64,000 nt of DNA from JAUWVG01 sp964633715 (GTDB lineage Bacteria; Acidobacteriota; Aminicenantia; Aminicenantales; Aminicenantaceae): assembly GCA_964633715.1 (NCBI GenBank), contig CAZWHQ010000024.1, forward strand, positions 1-64,000, given 5' to 3'. Position numbers and translations under genes: made by a program. Below are positions 16,716 to 25,808 of the stretch, in pieces; position 1 is the stretch's first letter; each line of letters begins with the position of its first letter. Under the pieces are notes generated by a model. It saw only the letters and a program-made list of their open reading frames with translations, ran no database searches and was not told the origin of the DNA.

Positions 16716-17946
16716 AAAAAAGCTTTGATATAGGAGGCAAGGAAAAATGGCGAAAGAAAAGTTTGACAGGTCGAAGCCGCATTTAAACATAGGGACGGTG
16801 GGTCATGTTGATCATGGCAAGACGACCTTAACGGCGGCGATAACAAAGATATTAAGCAAGAAGACAAACACGGTCAGTTTTATTGATTACGATCAGATTG
16901 ACAATGCGCCTGAGGAGAAGGAAAGAGGTCTAACGATTCAGATTGCGCACATTGAGTACCAGACAGATAATCGTCATTACGCCCATATAGATTGTCCCGG
17001 TCATGCCGACTACATCAAGAACATGGTTACCGGGGCGGCCCAGATGGATGGGGCGATCTTGGTGGTGGCGGCCGATGATGGGCCGATGCCGCAGACGCGA
17101 GAGCACATTTTGTTAGCGCGTCAGGTTAATGTTCCTGCGATAGTGGTGTTTATGAACAAGACAGACTTGGTGGATGATCCTGAGATTTTGGATTTGGTTG
17201 AGTTGGAGGTACGGGAGTTGTTGACCAAGTACGAATTTCCTGGTGATGACATACCGATAATTCGCGGGAGTGCTCTTAAGTCGTTGGAGAGTGATGGGGA
17301 TCCGGAGGCAGAAGTTAACAAACCGATAATAGAGTTGATGGATGCGGTTGACTCGTTTATACCTGAGCCGGTGCGGTTGGTGGATCAGCCATTTTTGATG
17401 CCGATAGAGGATATTTTTTCGATCAGTGGACGTGGGACAGTTGTCACAGGCCGGATTGAGAGAGGGAAGATTAAGGTAGGAGAGGATATAGAGATAGTCG
17501 GATTTGGGGAGACGCAGAAGAAAGTGGTGACAGGAGTTGAGATGTTTCGCAAGATACTCGATGACGGGATGGCGGGTGACAACGTTGGTATTTTGTTGAG
17601 AGGGACGGACAAGGATGAAGTTGAACGCGGGCAGGTGTTGGCTAAACCTGGCTCTATCACTCCGCATACGAAGTGCAAGGCGCAGATATACGCATTGACA
17701 AAAGAAGAAGGCGGGCGGCACACGCCGTTTTTTTCAGGGTATAGGCCGCAGTTTTATTTTCAGACGACCGATGTGACAGGGACGGTCAAGCTGCCCAGCG
17801 GGGTGGAGATGGTGATGCCCGGCGACAGTGTGACTGTGGAAATCAACTTGATCACAAATGTGGCGATGGAAAAAGGACAGCGGTTTGCGATTCGAGAGGG
17901 AGGCCGCACGGTCGGAGCCGGAACGGTCACCGAAATTATCGAATAG
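16716..17946 (+). repeat. Long direct repeat, copy 2 (tuf plus its leader)
   Basis: This is the second copy of the 1,231-bp direct repeat at 540-1770. It begins with the same AAAAAAGCTTTGATATAGGAGG leader 8 nt after the fusA stop codon and ends exactly at the tuf stop. Flanks on both sides differ between copies. Confidence 0.93.
16747..17946 (+). CDS. tuf: Elongation factor Tu, copy 2
   Basis: This is the str-operon copy of EF-Tu. Its 399-aa product is identical to that at 571-1770, and the DNA appears identical too, including the ribosome site and synonymous positions. It sits in the tufA-like position after fusA. Codon use differs from fusA just upstream: TTG/TTA leucines, GGG glycines and GCG alanines are common. 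Confidence 0.98.
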   Translation: MAKEKFDRSKPHLNIGTVGHVDHGKTTLTAAITKILSKKTNTVSFIDYDQIDNAPEEKERGLTIQIAHIEYQTDNRHYAHIDCPGHADYIKNMVTGAAQMDGAILVVAADDGPMPQTREHILLARQVNVPAIVVFMNKTDLVDDPEILDLVELEVRELLTKYEFPGDDIPIIRGSALKSLESDGDPEAEVNKPIIELMDAVDSFIPEPVRLVDQPFLMPIEDIFSISGRGTVVTGRIERGKIKVGEDIEIVGFGETQKKVVTGVEMFRKILDDGMAGDNVGILLRGTDKDEVERGQVLAKPGSITPHTKCKAQIYALTKEEGGRHTPFFSGYRPQFYFQTTDVTGTVKLPSGVEMVMPGDSVTVEINLITNVAMEKGQRFAIREGGRTVGAGTVTEIIE

Positions 17947-17993
17947 AGAGGAAAAAACACAAAAACTGTTAAAGAAAGGAAGAGGAACAGAAA

Positions 17994-18314
17994 ATGGAGA
18001 AAATAAGAATAAGACTTCAGTCGTTTGATCATCGACTGCTTGATCAATCAGTGAAGGATATTGTCATCAAAGCAAAGAGGACGGGCGCAAGTATTTCCGG
18101 CCCAATTCCTCTTCCTACAAGGATTCACAGATTTTGTGTTCTTCGTTCGCCGCATGTTGATAAAAAATCAAGAGAGCATTTTGAAATGCGGATTCATAAG
18201 AGGCTCATCGATATTGGTGAATACAATAATGAAACGATAGAAGAGCTTCAGAAATTGGATCTTCCTGCCGGAATAGATGTAGAAATCCAGGCATTCGGTG
18301 CTGCAGGAGAATAA
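17994..18314 (+). CDS. rpsJ: 30S ribosomal protein S10
   Basis: S10 is a 30S head protein that also pairs with NusB in antitermination and binds NusG. The 106-aa protein starts MEKIRIRLQSFDHRLLDQS and has the conserved GPIPLPT and KKSREHFEMRIHKRLIDI segments. It opens the S10 operon 47 nt after tuf with no evident promoter, so it probably continues the str transcript. Confidence 0.97.
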   Translation: MEKIRIRLQSFDHRLLDQSVKDIVIKAKRTGASISGPIPLPTRIHRFCVLRSPHVDKKSREHFEMRIHKRLIDIGEYNNETIEELQKLDLPAGIDVEIQAFGAAGE

Positions 18315-18316
18315 TC

Positions 18317-18979
18317 ATGCTAGAGGGCATTATAGGGAAAAAAGTCGGGATGACTCAGACATTTGGTGACAAAGGGAATGTTTTCCCCGTTACGATTATT
18401 ACAGCCGGCCCCTGTACGATCATCCAAAGGAAGACAAAAGAGAAAGATGGTTATGTGGCCGTTCAAATTGGGCTACAAGATGAAAAAGAGATCAAACAAG
18501 TGAACAAACCCCTGGAAGGGCATTTCAACAAAGCCGGCGTTCCCCCCTTTAAATTCATTCGCGAATTTCCTTTAGATGAGAAAAGTGAAGTGAAAGAAGG
18601 CGATTTGATTTTTGTAGACATATTTTCCGTCGGGGACAAGGTCGATGTGATCGGAACGAGCAAGGGAAAAGGTTTTGCCGGCGTCATAAAGAGATGGGGA
18701 TTTAAAGGCGGAAAGGCCACCCATGGATCCATGTTTCACCGCAGGCCAGGTTCTATTGGAGCCTCTGCTTACCCATCGCGGGTCATGAAAGGAAAGAAAC
18801 TTCCCGGCCAAATGGGGAACAGGAGAGTCAGCATTAAAAACCTGACCGTAATCGAGGCAGATAAAGAAAAAAACCTTCTTGTTGTTAAAGGATCTGTTCC
18901 CGGAGCAGCTGGAGGATATCTTTTGATTAAAAAATCAAAACAGAAAATGGATTCTCCCACCAAGGGAAAAGAAGAGTAA
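18317..18979 (+). CDS. rplC: 50S ribosomal protein L3
   Basis: L3 nucleates 50S assembly, and its long loop reaches the peptidyl transferase centre. The protein is 220 aa and begins MLEGIIGKKVGMTQTF. The extended loop has FKGGKATHGSMFHRRPGSIG, and RVMKGKKLPGQMGNRR is conserved. A GGAG site lies upstream inside rpsJ, which ends 2 nt before the start. Confidence 0.97.
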   Translation: MLEGIIGKKVGMTQTFGDKGNVFPVTIITAGPCTIIQRKTKEKDGYVAVQIGLQDEKEIKQVNKPLEGHFNKAGVPPFKFIREFPLDEKSEVKEGDLIFVDIFSVGDKVDVIGTSKGKGFAGVIKRWGFKGGKATHGSMFHRRPGSIGASAYPSRVMKGKKLPGQMGNRRVSIKNLTVIEADKEKNLLVVKGSVPGAAGGYLLIKKSKQKMDSPTKGKEE

Positions 18980-18982
18980 CAA

Positions 18983-19603
18983 ATGCCAACCGTACAAGTT
19001 ATCGACACAAAGGGAAAAAAGATCAAGGAAGTAAAAGCTCCAGATGAAGTTTTTTCTGTTCCTTTAAAAGAACATCTTCTTTATGAAGCCGTCATCAATT
19101 ACCGAGCCAACCAAAGGCAGGGAACCGCATCGACAAAGACAAGAGGCCGCGTGCGGGGTGGTGGCCGCAAACCCTGGAGGCAGAAAGGAACAGGACGGGC
19201 AAGAGCTGGAAGCAATCGGTCACCTATCTGGAAGGGAGGCGGGACGACCTTTGGACCCCAACCTAGAGATTACAGCTACAGCATTCCGAAGAAAGCCAAA
19301 AGGACCGCTCTGAAATCTGCCCTGTCTATGAAGCTGGCAGAGAAACAGCTGCTGATTGTGGATGCCCTCGAACTAAAAGAACCAAGAACAAAAGATGCCG
19401 TTGCTCTGATAAAGGGCTTAAATGTGGATTCTGTTCTAATTGTCGATAATTTTGATAATAAGAATTTGTTTCTTTCTACACGGAATATCCCCAAAACAAA
19501 AGTGATCGATGTCAATCAAGTCAATGTCTATGATGTGCTGAATTTTAATTGGCTTGTGCTGACGAAAAGAGCATTTGATTCTTTGACGGAGAAGTTAAAG
19601 TGA
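18983..19603 (+). CDS. rplD: 50S ribosomal protein L4
   Basis: L4 is an early assembly protein lining the exit tunnel. The protein is 206 aa. The tunnel loop KTRGRVRGGGRKPWRQKGTG is intact, and the following GSNRSPIWKGGG is typical. Its stop codon overlaps the GTG start of rplW. Confidence 0.97.
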   Translation: MPTVQVIDTKGKKIKEVKAPDEVFSVPLKEHLLYEAVINYRANQRQGTASTKTRGRVRGGGRKPWRQKGTGRARAGSNRSPIWKGGGTTFGPQPRDYSYSIPKKAKRTALKSALSMKLAEKQLLIVDALELKEPRTKDAVALIKGLNVDSVLIVDNFDNKNLFLSTRNIPKTKVIDVNQVNVYDVLNFNWLVLTKRAFDSLTEKLK

Positions 19604-19896
19604 TAAAGGATCCTTATAAAATTATTTTAAGGCCGGTTATTACCGAAAAGACCACCTTGATGAAAGAGCAGAATAGGGAAATATGCTTAGAAGTCGATCC
19701 ACGTGCGAATAAGATCGAAATCAAACAGGCGGCTGAACAGCTCTTTAATGTAAAGATCGAGAGCGTTCGAGTAATGAAGCAGCATGGAAAAATGCGGCGA
19801 GTTGGAAAGAATCAAGGCAGAACAAAGGATTGGAAAAAGGCCTATCTTAAGATCAAAGAAGGCGAAAAAATGATTGAATATTTTGAGGCAGTATAA
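19600..19896 (+). CDS. rplW: 50S ribosomal protein L23
   Basis: L23 lies at the tunnel exit and docks trigger factor and SRP. The 98-aa protein starts at GTG 19600, 8 nt after GGAG. Motifs include ILRPVITEKTT and EIKQAAEQLFNVKIESV. The GTGA overlap with rplD suggests coupled translation. Confidence 0.96.
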   Translation: MIKDPYKIILRPVITEKTTLMKEQNREICLEVDPRANKIEIKQAAEQLFNVKIESVRVMKQHGKMRRVGKNQGRTKDWKKAYLKIKEGEKMIEYFEAV

Positions 19897-19897
19897 A

Positions 19898-20725
19898 ATG
19901 GGAATAAAAGTCTACAAACCGACGACATCGAGTATGAGGCATAGGACAGGCCTGAGATACGAAGAGTTGACGGTCCGCCAACCGTATAAACCCTTGACTC
20001 AACCGCTAAAAAAGACTGGGGGCCGCAATTCTTCGGGACAGATTTCCATGCGTTTTCGAGGGGGGGGGCATAAGAAACTCTACCGTATTATAGATTTCAA
20101 ACGAAACAAGTTCGAAATTCCGGGAGAAGTCGAAACAATCGAATACGATCCCAATCGGTCAGCATTTATCTCTTTGATTAAGTATAAGGACGGGGAAAGG
20201 CGCTATATTATTGCTCCTGCGAATTTAGCGATTTCCCAGACGATCATATCCTCCAATAAACAAGTTGATATTCTGCCAGGTAATTCAATGCCGCTCAGGT
20301 TTATACCTCTTGGATCAATCATCCACAATATTGAACTGAGAAATGGCAAGGGAGGACAGATCGTGAGATCTGCCGGGTCAAGCGCACAGGTTCTGGCCAA
20401 AGAGGGAAATTATGCACAAATTCGTATGCCTTCTTCTGAAATCAGGAGAATTCATCTAGACTGCCGCGCAACAATTGGCCAAGTGAGTAATGGAGATCAT
20501 AAGAATGTGTCCATAGGGAAAGCTGGCCGGAACCGCTGGAAAGGAAAACGGCCTCATGTTCGGGGAACAGCCATGAACCCTATAGATCATCCTCATGGTG
20601 GAGGAGAAGGAAAGGCCAAGGGTGGAAGGCACCCCGTTTCTCCGAACGGTATTCCTACTAAGGGCTACAAAACACGTCGAAACAAGAGAACCCAGCAGTT
20701 TGTCATAAGAAGAAGGAGTAAGTAA
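19898..20725 (+). CDS. rplB: 50S ribosomal protein L2
   Basis: L2 is needed for subunit association and peptidyl transfer. I start at ATG 19898, giving 275 aa beginning MGIKVYKPTTSSMRHRTG, as in the family. An upstream TTG at 19874 would only re-read the end of rplW. The C-terminal HPHGGGEGKAKGGRHPVSP loop with the functionally important His is present. Confidence 0.97.
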   Translation: MGIKVYKPTTSSMRHRTGLRYEELTVRQPYKPLTQPLKKTGGRNSSGQISMRFRGGGHKKLYRIIDFKRNKFEIPGEVETIEYDPNRSAFISLIKYKDGERRYIIAPANLAISQTIISSNKQVDILPGNSMPLRFIPLGSIIHNIELRNGKGGQIVRSAGSSAQVLAKEGNYAQIRMPSSEIRRIHLDCRATIGQVSNGDHKNVSIGKAGRNRWKGKRPHVRGTAMNPIDHPHGGGEGKAKGGRHPVSPNGIPTKGYKTRRNKRTQQFVIRRRSK

Positions 20726-20727
20726 TC

Positions 20728-21018
20728 ATGGCAAGATCTACAAAAAAAGGGCCCTTTATTGACGAAAAGCTTTTAAAAAAGGTGGAACTCTTGGATTCCC
20801 AAAGAGAAAAGAGACAGGTGATCAAAACTTGGTCTCGACGGTCTACAATTATTCCTGATATGGTGGGATTGACTATCGCTGTTCATAATGGAAGAAAATT
20901 TATTCCTGTTTTCATCTCAGAAAACATGGTTGGACATAAACTGGGAGAATTTTCTCCGACAAGAACTTTTAAAGGGCACACATCAAAGTCAATGCGCACA
21001 ATCAAGGTAAGAAAGTAA
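20728..21018 (+). CDS. rpsS: 30S ribosomal protein S19
   Basis: S19 is in the 30S head, near the A-site finger and S13. The protein is 96 aa, begins MARSTKKGPFIDEKLLKKV, and has the signature GHKLGEFSPTRTFKGH. It is packed 2 nt after rplB and 1 nt before rplV. Confidence 0.97.
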   Translation: MARSTKKGPFIDEKLLKKVELLDSQREKRQVIKTWSRRSTIIPDMVGLTIAVHNGRKFIPVFISENMVGHKLGEFSPTRTFKGHTSKSMRTIKVRK

Positions 21019-21019
21019 A

Positions 21020-21382
21020 ATGGACAAGACAAATATTATATCCCAGGCAGTTGCCAAACATGTGAGAATTTCACCTCAAAAGTGCCGTCTGGTTGCGGAT
21101 TTGATCAGGGATAGGTATGTCGGAGAGGCTCTCACTATACTTCATTTTTCTAAAAAAAGGAAAGCAAGCGAGATTGTTGGGAAGGTCCTGCATTCAGCTA
21201 TTGCCAATGCTCAGCAGAAAACTCCCGACATTGATGTGGATAACCTGTATATATCTGAAATTATTGTCAATCAGGGTGCTCAATGGAAGAGATTCAGGGC
21301 TGCTCCAATGGGACGGGGTGCCCGGATTTTAAAACGGACAAGTCACGTCCATGTTTCGTTAGAAGAAAAAAAAGGGAGATAA
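21020..21382 (+). CDS. rplV: 50S ribosomal protein L22
   Basis: L22 lines the exit tunnel. The protein is 120 aa. VRISPQKCRLVADLIRD and the beta-hairpin KRFRAAPMGRGARILKRTSHV are canonical. The ATG starts 1 nt after the rpsS stop. Confidence 0.96.
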   Translation: MDKTNIISQAVAKHVRISPQKCRLVADLIRDRYVGEALTILHFSKKRKASEIVGKVLHSAIANAQQKTPDIDVDNLYISEIIVNQGAQWKRFRAAPMGRGARILKRTSHVHVSLEEKKGR

Positions 21383-21385
21383 ACA

Positions 21386-22057
21386 GTGGGTCAGAAGACA
21401 CATCCTTTTGGTTTTAGGTTAGGCTTCAACAAGCAGTGGAGTTCTCGATGGTTCGCTAAGGGGACAAATTATAGTCGCCTGATTCATGAAGACCTAAAGA
21501 TGAAAAAAATAGTAAAAAAGAGATATGCTCACGCTGGAATCTCAGAAGTTGATGTCGAGCGTGTCGGACCAAAAATTCGGGTCATCATACAAACGGCGCG
21601 TCCAGGAATTGTTATTGGAAGAGGTGGAAAAGAAATAGAAAGCCTTAAAGTATTTTTGCAGGATATTGCCAAAAAAGACGTTTATATAGATATTCAAGAG
21701 GTCGATAAACCTGAATTGACGGCCATCCTCGTTGCTCAGGGAATTGCCATTCAGTTGGAAAAAAGAATCGCCTACAGAAGGGCTATGCGCAGAGCGGTGG
21801 AAATGTCGATGAAAATGGGAGCCAAAGGGATTAAAGTGATGTGTTCCGGCAGATTGGGTGGAGTGGAGATTGCAAGATCGGAATGGTATTTGAGAGGGCA
21901 GCTTCCCTTACAAACACTCAGAGCGGATATCGACTACGGTTTCACGGAAGCATTCACGACATACGGTCAAATCGGCATTAAAGTCTGGATATACACAGGT
22001 GATGTTAACAAGCCCAAGATGACATCCCAGATGGTTGAGGAATTAGAGGAGATTTAG
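21386..22057 (+). CDS. rpsC: 30S ribosomal protein S3
   Basis: S3 is at the mRNA entry. The protein is 223 aa from GTG 21386, preceded by GGGAG at 8 nt. It begins MGQKTHPFGFRLGF. The KH domain GIVIGRGGKEIE and the C-terminal GRLGGVEIARSEWY segment are intact. Confidence 0.97.
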   Translation: MGQKTHPFGFRLGFNKQWSSRWFAKGTNYSRLIHEDLKMKKIVKKRYAHAGISEVDVERVGPKIRVIIQTARPGIVIGRGGKEIESLKVFLQDIAKKDVYIDIQEVDKPELTAILVAQGIAIQLEKRIAYRRAMRRAVEMSMKMGAKGIKVMCSGRLGGVEIARSEWYLRGQLPLQTLRADIDYGFTEAFTTYGQIGIKVWIYTGDVNKPKMTSQMVEELEEI

Positions 22058-22059
22058 TC

Positions 22060-22482
22060 ATGCTTATGCCAAAGAAAGTCAAACACCGCAAACAGCACAG
22101 GGGCAGGATGAGAGGTCAGGCCCAACGGGGTTCCAGTTTGACCTTCGGTGAATTTGGACTTCAGGCTCTTGAGCCGTGTTGGATAACCGCCCGGCAAATC
22201 GAGGCCGGCCGGATAGCCATAACACGCCATGCCAAGAGGAAAGGAAAACTTTGGATTCGAACCTTTCCGTGGAAACCTGTCACCAAAAAACCAACCGAAG
22301 TCCGAATGGGCAAGGGCAAAGGAGATCCTGAATTTTGGGTTGATGTTATACGTCCCGGGAAAATCATCTATGAAGTGGAGGGTATCTCAGAGGACCAGGC
22401 AAAAGAGGCCATGAGATTGGCAGCCCAAAAACTTCCTATCAGGACACGCTTCGTTTCAAGAGAGAATAAGGAACTACGATGA
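22060..22482 (+). CDS. rplP: 50S ribosomal protein L16
   Basis: L16 helps position A-site tRNA. The protein is 140 aa and starts MLMPKKVKHRKQHRGRMRG; the conserved RHAKRKGKLWIRTFP and MGKGKGDPEFWV are present. ATG 22060 is preferred over ATG 22066 because family members begin MLxPK. Its stop overlaps the rpmC start (ATGA). Confidence 0.97.
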   Translation: MLMPKKVKHRKQHRGRMRGQAQRGSSLTFGEFGLQALEPCWITARQIEAGRIAITRHAKRKGKLWIRTFPWKPVTKKPTEVRMGKGKGDPEFWVDVIRPGKIIYEVEGISEDQAKEAMRLAAQKLPIRTRFVSRENKELR

Positions 22483-22682
22483 AACCGACAGAGATAAGAG
22501 AATTATCTGACGAGGAACTTAAAAATAAAGAGCAGGAACTCAAGGACCAGCTTTTTAAGCTGAGGTTCCAGCATACCCTGGGACAGCTTGAGAATGCCAT
22601 AAAGATGAAGCATGTAAAAAGAGACATCGCAAGAATAAAGACAATTTTGAACGAACAAAGTAAAGGAAAAGGGACGGAATAA
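22479..22682 (+). CDS. rpmC: 50S ribosomal protein L29
   Basis: L29 is at the exit tunnel rim beside L23. The protein is 67 aa, a helical hairpin, starting MKPTEIRELSDEELKNKEQE with FKLRFQHTLGQLEN. It overlaps rplP by 4 nt. Confidence 0.95.
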   Translation: MKPTEIRELSDEELKNKEQELKDQLFKLRFQHTLGQLENAIKMKHVKRDIARIKTILNEQSKGKGTE

Positions 22683-22685
22683 AGA

Positions 22686-22973
22686 ATGCAAAAGACAGCC
22701 GGACAAAAATCAACCAAAATAGGTGTGGTCAGCGGAAAAAACATGAAAAAAACCGTCTCCGTTATCGTTGAAAGACAGATACGTCACCCGTTGTACAAAA
22801 AAATTGTACGAGAGAAAAAGAAATTCCTTGCCCATGATGAATATGAGAAGTGTAAAATCGGAGACATGGTTAAGATTGTACAGTCTAGACCTTTAAGCAA
22901 ATTAAAAAGATGGCGAGTCCAGGAAATCGTGAGTTTAACACCCAGTGAGACAGCTAAGGACCAGAAGGCATGA
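22686..22973 (+). CDS. rpsQ: 30S ribosomal protein S17
   Basis: S17 is a primary 16S rRNA binder. The 95-aa protein has an OB fold with GVVSGKNMKKTVSVIVER and HPLYKKIVREKKKF. The ATG is 3 nt after rpmC, and the end overlaps rplN by 4 nt (ATGA). Confidence 0.96.
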   Translation: MQKTAGQKSTKIGVVSGKNMKKTVSVIVERQIRHPLYKKIVREKKKFLAHDEYEKCKIGDMVKIVQSRPLSKLKRWRVQEIVSLTPSETAKDQKA

Positions 22974-23338
22974 TTCAGCAAGAAACAAGGCTAAAAGTGG
23001 CGGACAATTCCGGTGCGAGACAGATTCTCTGCATCACACCTTTAGGCGGAGGTGTCGGCAAAACTGCGTCCATAGGAGACATCATTTCCGCAACTGTCAA
23101 GGAAGCGGATCCTGAAAGCAAAATACCTAAAGGCAGAGTTATCAGGGCTGTTGTTGTCCGTACCAAGAAAGAGGTGCGTCGAAGAGATGGTTCATACATT
23201 CGTTTTGACGATAATGCCGCGGTGATCATCAATTTGCAGGGAGAGCCTATCGGCACTCGTGTGTTTGGCCCTGTTGGGCGAGAGCTCCGAGAGAGAAAGT
23301 TCATGAAGATTGTATCCCTGGCTCCGGAGGTTCTATGA
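22970..23338 (+). CDS. rplN: 50S ribosomal protein L14
   Basis: L14 takes part in the intersubunit bridge with h14. The protein is 122 aa and begins MIQQETRLKVADNSGARQ; GRVIRAVVVRTKKEVRRRDGS and the C-terminal ELRERKFMKIVSLAPEVL are canonical. It overlaps both rpsQ and rplX by 4 nt. Confidence 0.97.
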   Translation: MIQQETRLKVADNSGARQILCITPLGGGVGKTASIGDIISATVKEADPESKIPKGRVIRAVVVRTKKEVRRRDGSYIRFDDNAAVIINLQGEPIGTRVFGPVGRELRERKFMKIVSLAPEVL

Positions 23339-23667
23339 AAAACAACATGGTGCTGAAAAAAAACGACGAGGTCATCGTGATTTGCGGGAAAGACAAAGGC
23401 AAAAAAGGGAAAATATTAAAAGTTATTCCTGAAAAGAAGAAAGTAATCGTAGAGAAAATAAACTTTGTGAAAGAATTTATTCGGCAAGATCAGAGCAAAA
23501 ATATCTCGGGAGGAATCATGGAAAAAGAAGCCCCTATCCATGTTTCCAACGTTAAAATTTTCTGTTCGGAATGTGGACAGGGCGTTCGTATTAAAATGCA
23601 GAAACTCCAGGATGGGGAAAAAACCCGGATCTGCTACAAATGCGAATCGAGTATCGAGAAGAATTAA
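23335..23667 (+). CDS. rplX: 50S ribosomal protein L24, with cysteine pairs
   Basis: L24 initiates 50S assembly. The protein is 110 aa. The KOW motif (NDEVIVICGKDKGKKGKILK) lies near residues 10-29. The C-terminal part has FCSECGQG and ICYKCE, a CxxC pair set that could bind zinc. The ATG overlaps the rplN stop. Confidence 0.96.
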   Translation: MKNNMVLKKNDEVIVICGKDKGKKGKILKVIPEKKKVIVEKINFVKEFIRQDQSKNISGGIMEKEAPIHVSNVKIFCSECGQGVRIKMQKLQDGEKTRICYKCESSIEKN

Positions 23668-23680
23668 TAAGGATAAAGAG

Positions 23681-24226
23681 ATGAGTCGACTACTTGAAAG
23701 ATACAAAAACGAGATCATAGATGAACTCCAGAAGGAACTCTCTCTAGAAAATAAAATGGCTGTTCCCAAGCTGGAAAAAGTGGTTATTAACATCGGATCT
23801 GGAGAAGCCATCCAGAACATCAAGATATTGGATTCTGCAAAAAAAGAGTTGAGTCTCATAACAGGACAATGGCCTGCTGTGGGAAGAGCGAAGAAATCAA
23901 TCTCTACATTTAAGTTGAGACAGGGTAATCCCATTGCCTGTTATGTTAGTCTGCGCGGAAAAAGGATGTACGAGTTCTTAGACAGGTTGTTCAACATCGT
24001 ACTTCCCCGAGTGAGAGACTTCAGGGGCGTGCCCGCACGATCGTTTGACAGAAGAGGGAATTATACTCTTGGACTGAAAGATCAGCTTGTTTTCCCTGAG
24101 ATTGACTATACGAAGGTGGAGAAGTCCCGTGGTATGAACATCACTATCGTCACCTCTGCGAGGACCGATGAGATGGCCCGGGCTCTTCTAGAAAAACTTG
24201 GGATGCCTTTTAGCGAGGCTTTATAA
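23681..24226 (+). CDS. rplE: 50S ribosomal protein L5
   Basis: L5 contacts 5S rRNA and P-site tRNA. I start at ATG 23681, 13 nt after the rplX stop; this gives 181 aa, the usual length, beginning MSRLLERYKNEI. Upstream in-frame codons only re-read rplX. Motifs: RGNYTLGLKDQLVFPEI and DEMARALLEKLGMPF. Confidence 0.96.
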   Translation: MSRLLERYKNEIIDELQKELSLENKMAVPKLEKVVINIGSGEAIQNIKILDSAKKELSLITGQWPAVGRAKKSISTFKLRQGNPIACYVSLRGKRMYEFLDRLFNIVLPRVRDFRGVPARSFDRRGNYTLGLKDQLVFPEIDYTKVEKSRGMNITIVTSARTDEMARALLEKLGMPFSEAL

Positions 24227-24237
24227 GGAAGGGTGAA

Positions 24238-24423
24238 GTGGCAAAAAAATCTAGCGTAGCAAAATATTTGAAGGAAAAAAAGTTTTCTGTACGAAGAAAG
24301 AGACGCTGCCGTATTTGCGGCCGTTCTAAGGGATATTTCAGGAAGTTTGATATGTGCCGGCTCTGTTTTCGCGAACTGGCTCTTAAAGGTGAGATTCCTG
24401 GTATCACAAAGGCCTCATGGTAA
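24238..24423 (+). CDS. rpsN: 30S ribosomal protein S14, zinc type
   Basis: S14 assembles late in the 30S head. The 61-aa form is the zinc-binding type (CRICGRSKGYFRKFDMCRLC, two CxxC). The start is GTG 24238, 11 nt after rplE. The short zinc type lacks the long insertion of the E. coli paralog. Confidence 0.96.
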   Translation: MAKKSSVAKYLKEKKFSVRRKRRCRICGRSKGYFRKFDMCRLCFRELALKGEIPGITKASW

Positions 24424-24444
24424 CTTAAAAGAGAGGAAAGCATA

Positions 24445-24843
24445 ATGACACAAACTGATCCAATTGCAGATATGCTGACGAGAATTAGAAATGCCGCACT
24501 CGTTAAACAGAGAGATGTCAGCATCCCTTTATCACGCATGAAAGTCGAGATTGCCAAAGTTTTGAAAGAAGAGGGTTATATCTCGAATTTTAAAGTGGTC
24601 GAGGACAACAAACAAGGAATCTTAAAGATTAACCTAAAATATGGCAATGATAACGAAAGCGTTATTTCTGGGCTTAAAAGAGTCAGCAAACCAGGATGTC
24701 GAATATATTGCAGAAAAAACTCTGTTCCAAAGGTTCTGGATGGACTCGGCATAATGATTATCTCAACGTCCTCCGGAATTGCGACTGGGAAAAAATGTGA
24801 GGAACTGAATATCGGAGGGGAGGTTTTGTGCCAGATTTGGTAA
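24445..24843 (+). CDS. rpsH: 30S ribosomal protein S8
   Basis: S8 binds 16S helix 21 and represses the spc operon in E. coli. The protein is 132 aa, begins MTQTDPIADMLTRIRNA, and has the C-terminal IMIISTSSGIATGKKCEE segment for RNA binding. GAGAGGAAAG precedes the ATG. The protein ends in CQIW. Confidence 0.97.
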   Translation: MTQTDPIADMLTRIRNAALVKQRDVSIPLSRMKVEIAKVLKEEGYISNFKVVEDNKQGILKINLKYGNDNESVISGLKRVSKPGCRIYCRKNSVPKVLDGLGIMIISTSSGIATGKKCEELNIGGEVLCQIW

Positions 24844-24880
24844 TTTATCCAAAAAAGGAAGCTAGAAAAGGAAAAAGGAC

Positions 24881-25426
24881 ATGTCGCGAATAGGAAAACA
24901 ACCAATAACAATACCTGAAGGTGTCAAAGTCACTATTTTGGCCGATAAAATTGAATTTTTAGGTCCAAAAGGAAAACTGATGTCTCCTTTATTCCCAGAA
25001 ATTGAAGTGAAGCATGAGGATAACCTTTTGGTCTTTACGCGATCTTCTGATGCCGGCCCACACAGGGCTTTTCACGGATTGTGTCGAGCCTTGGCCTTTA
25101 ATGCCGCAGTGGGAGTTTCAACGGGATTTTCGAAGAAGATGGAAATTGTAGGCGTGGGTTACAGAGCCAAACTCGACAAGGATAAACTAGAGTTGAATCT
25201 GGGATATTCTAAACCGGTCGTATACAAGATTCCTGACGACATTGAAATAGAATTGGAAAAACCTACATTGTTTTCTGTTAATGGGATCGATAAACAGCGA
25301 GTTGGACAGGAAGCACACAAAATTCGGAGTTTTAGAAAACCTGATCCATACAAACTCAAAGGTATTCGCTACGTTGGTGAGCATTTGATTAAGAAAGAGC
25401 GCAAGGCAGGAGTGAGCGATGTATAA
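24881..25426 (+). CDS. rplF: 50S ribosomal protein L6
   Basis: L6 binds near the sarcin-ricin loop. The protein is 181 aa with two L6 domains; SRIGKQPITIP starts it and the C-terminal RSFRKPDPYKLKGIRYVGEHLIKKERKAG is the family signature. A 37-nt gap precedes it with no promoter I can see. It overlaps rplR by 8 nt. Confidence 0.97.
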   Translation: MSRIGKQPITIPEGVKVTILADKIEFLGPKGKLMSPLFPEIEVKHEDNLLVFTRSSDAGPHRAFHGLCRALAFNAAVGVSTGFSKKMEIVGVGYRAKLDKDKLELNLGYSKPVVYKIPDDIEIELEKPTLFSVNGIDKQRVGQEAHKIRSFRKPDPYKLKGIRYVGEHLIKKERKAGVSDV

Positions 25427-25793
25427 AGACAAAGCCACAATCAATAAGAAAAAACACAGAAGAATACGGATGAGGATCCGGAAAAAACTTCATGGAACTC
25501 AAGAGAAACCACGAATATTTGTCAGGAAGAGCAATCGTTATATCTATGCACAGGTTATTGATGACAGCAGCCATACAATTTTGACAGCTGCCTCTACATT
25601 AGAAAAGGATTTCAGAACCAAAAATAAAAACACAAACAATGTGGACTCCTCCAAAACACTTGGAAAAATACTGGCGAAAAGACTTAAAGACAAAAAGATA
25701 AAAACTATTATATTTGATAGAGGACTGTATCCCTATCATGGCCGCATCAAATCATTTGCTGAAGCCCTCAGGGAAGAAGGGGTAATTTTTTGA
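25419..25793 (+). CDS. rplR: 50S ribosomal protein L18
   Basis: L18 binds 5S rRNA. The 124-aa protein has the basic N-terminus (KKKHRRIRMRIRKKLHGT) and IIFDRGLYPYHGRIKSFAEALRE. Its ATG lies inside the last codons of rplF (8-nt overlap). Confidence 0.96.
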   Translation: MYKDKATINKKKHRRIRMRIRKKLHGTQEKPRIFVRKSNRYIYAQVIDDSSHTILTAASTLEKDFRTKNKNTNNVDSSKTLGKILAKRLKDKKIKTIIFDRGLYPYHGRIKSFAEALREEGVIF

Positions 25794-25808
25794 CATGGAG
25801 GATAAAGA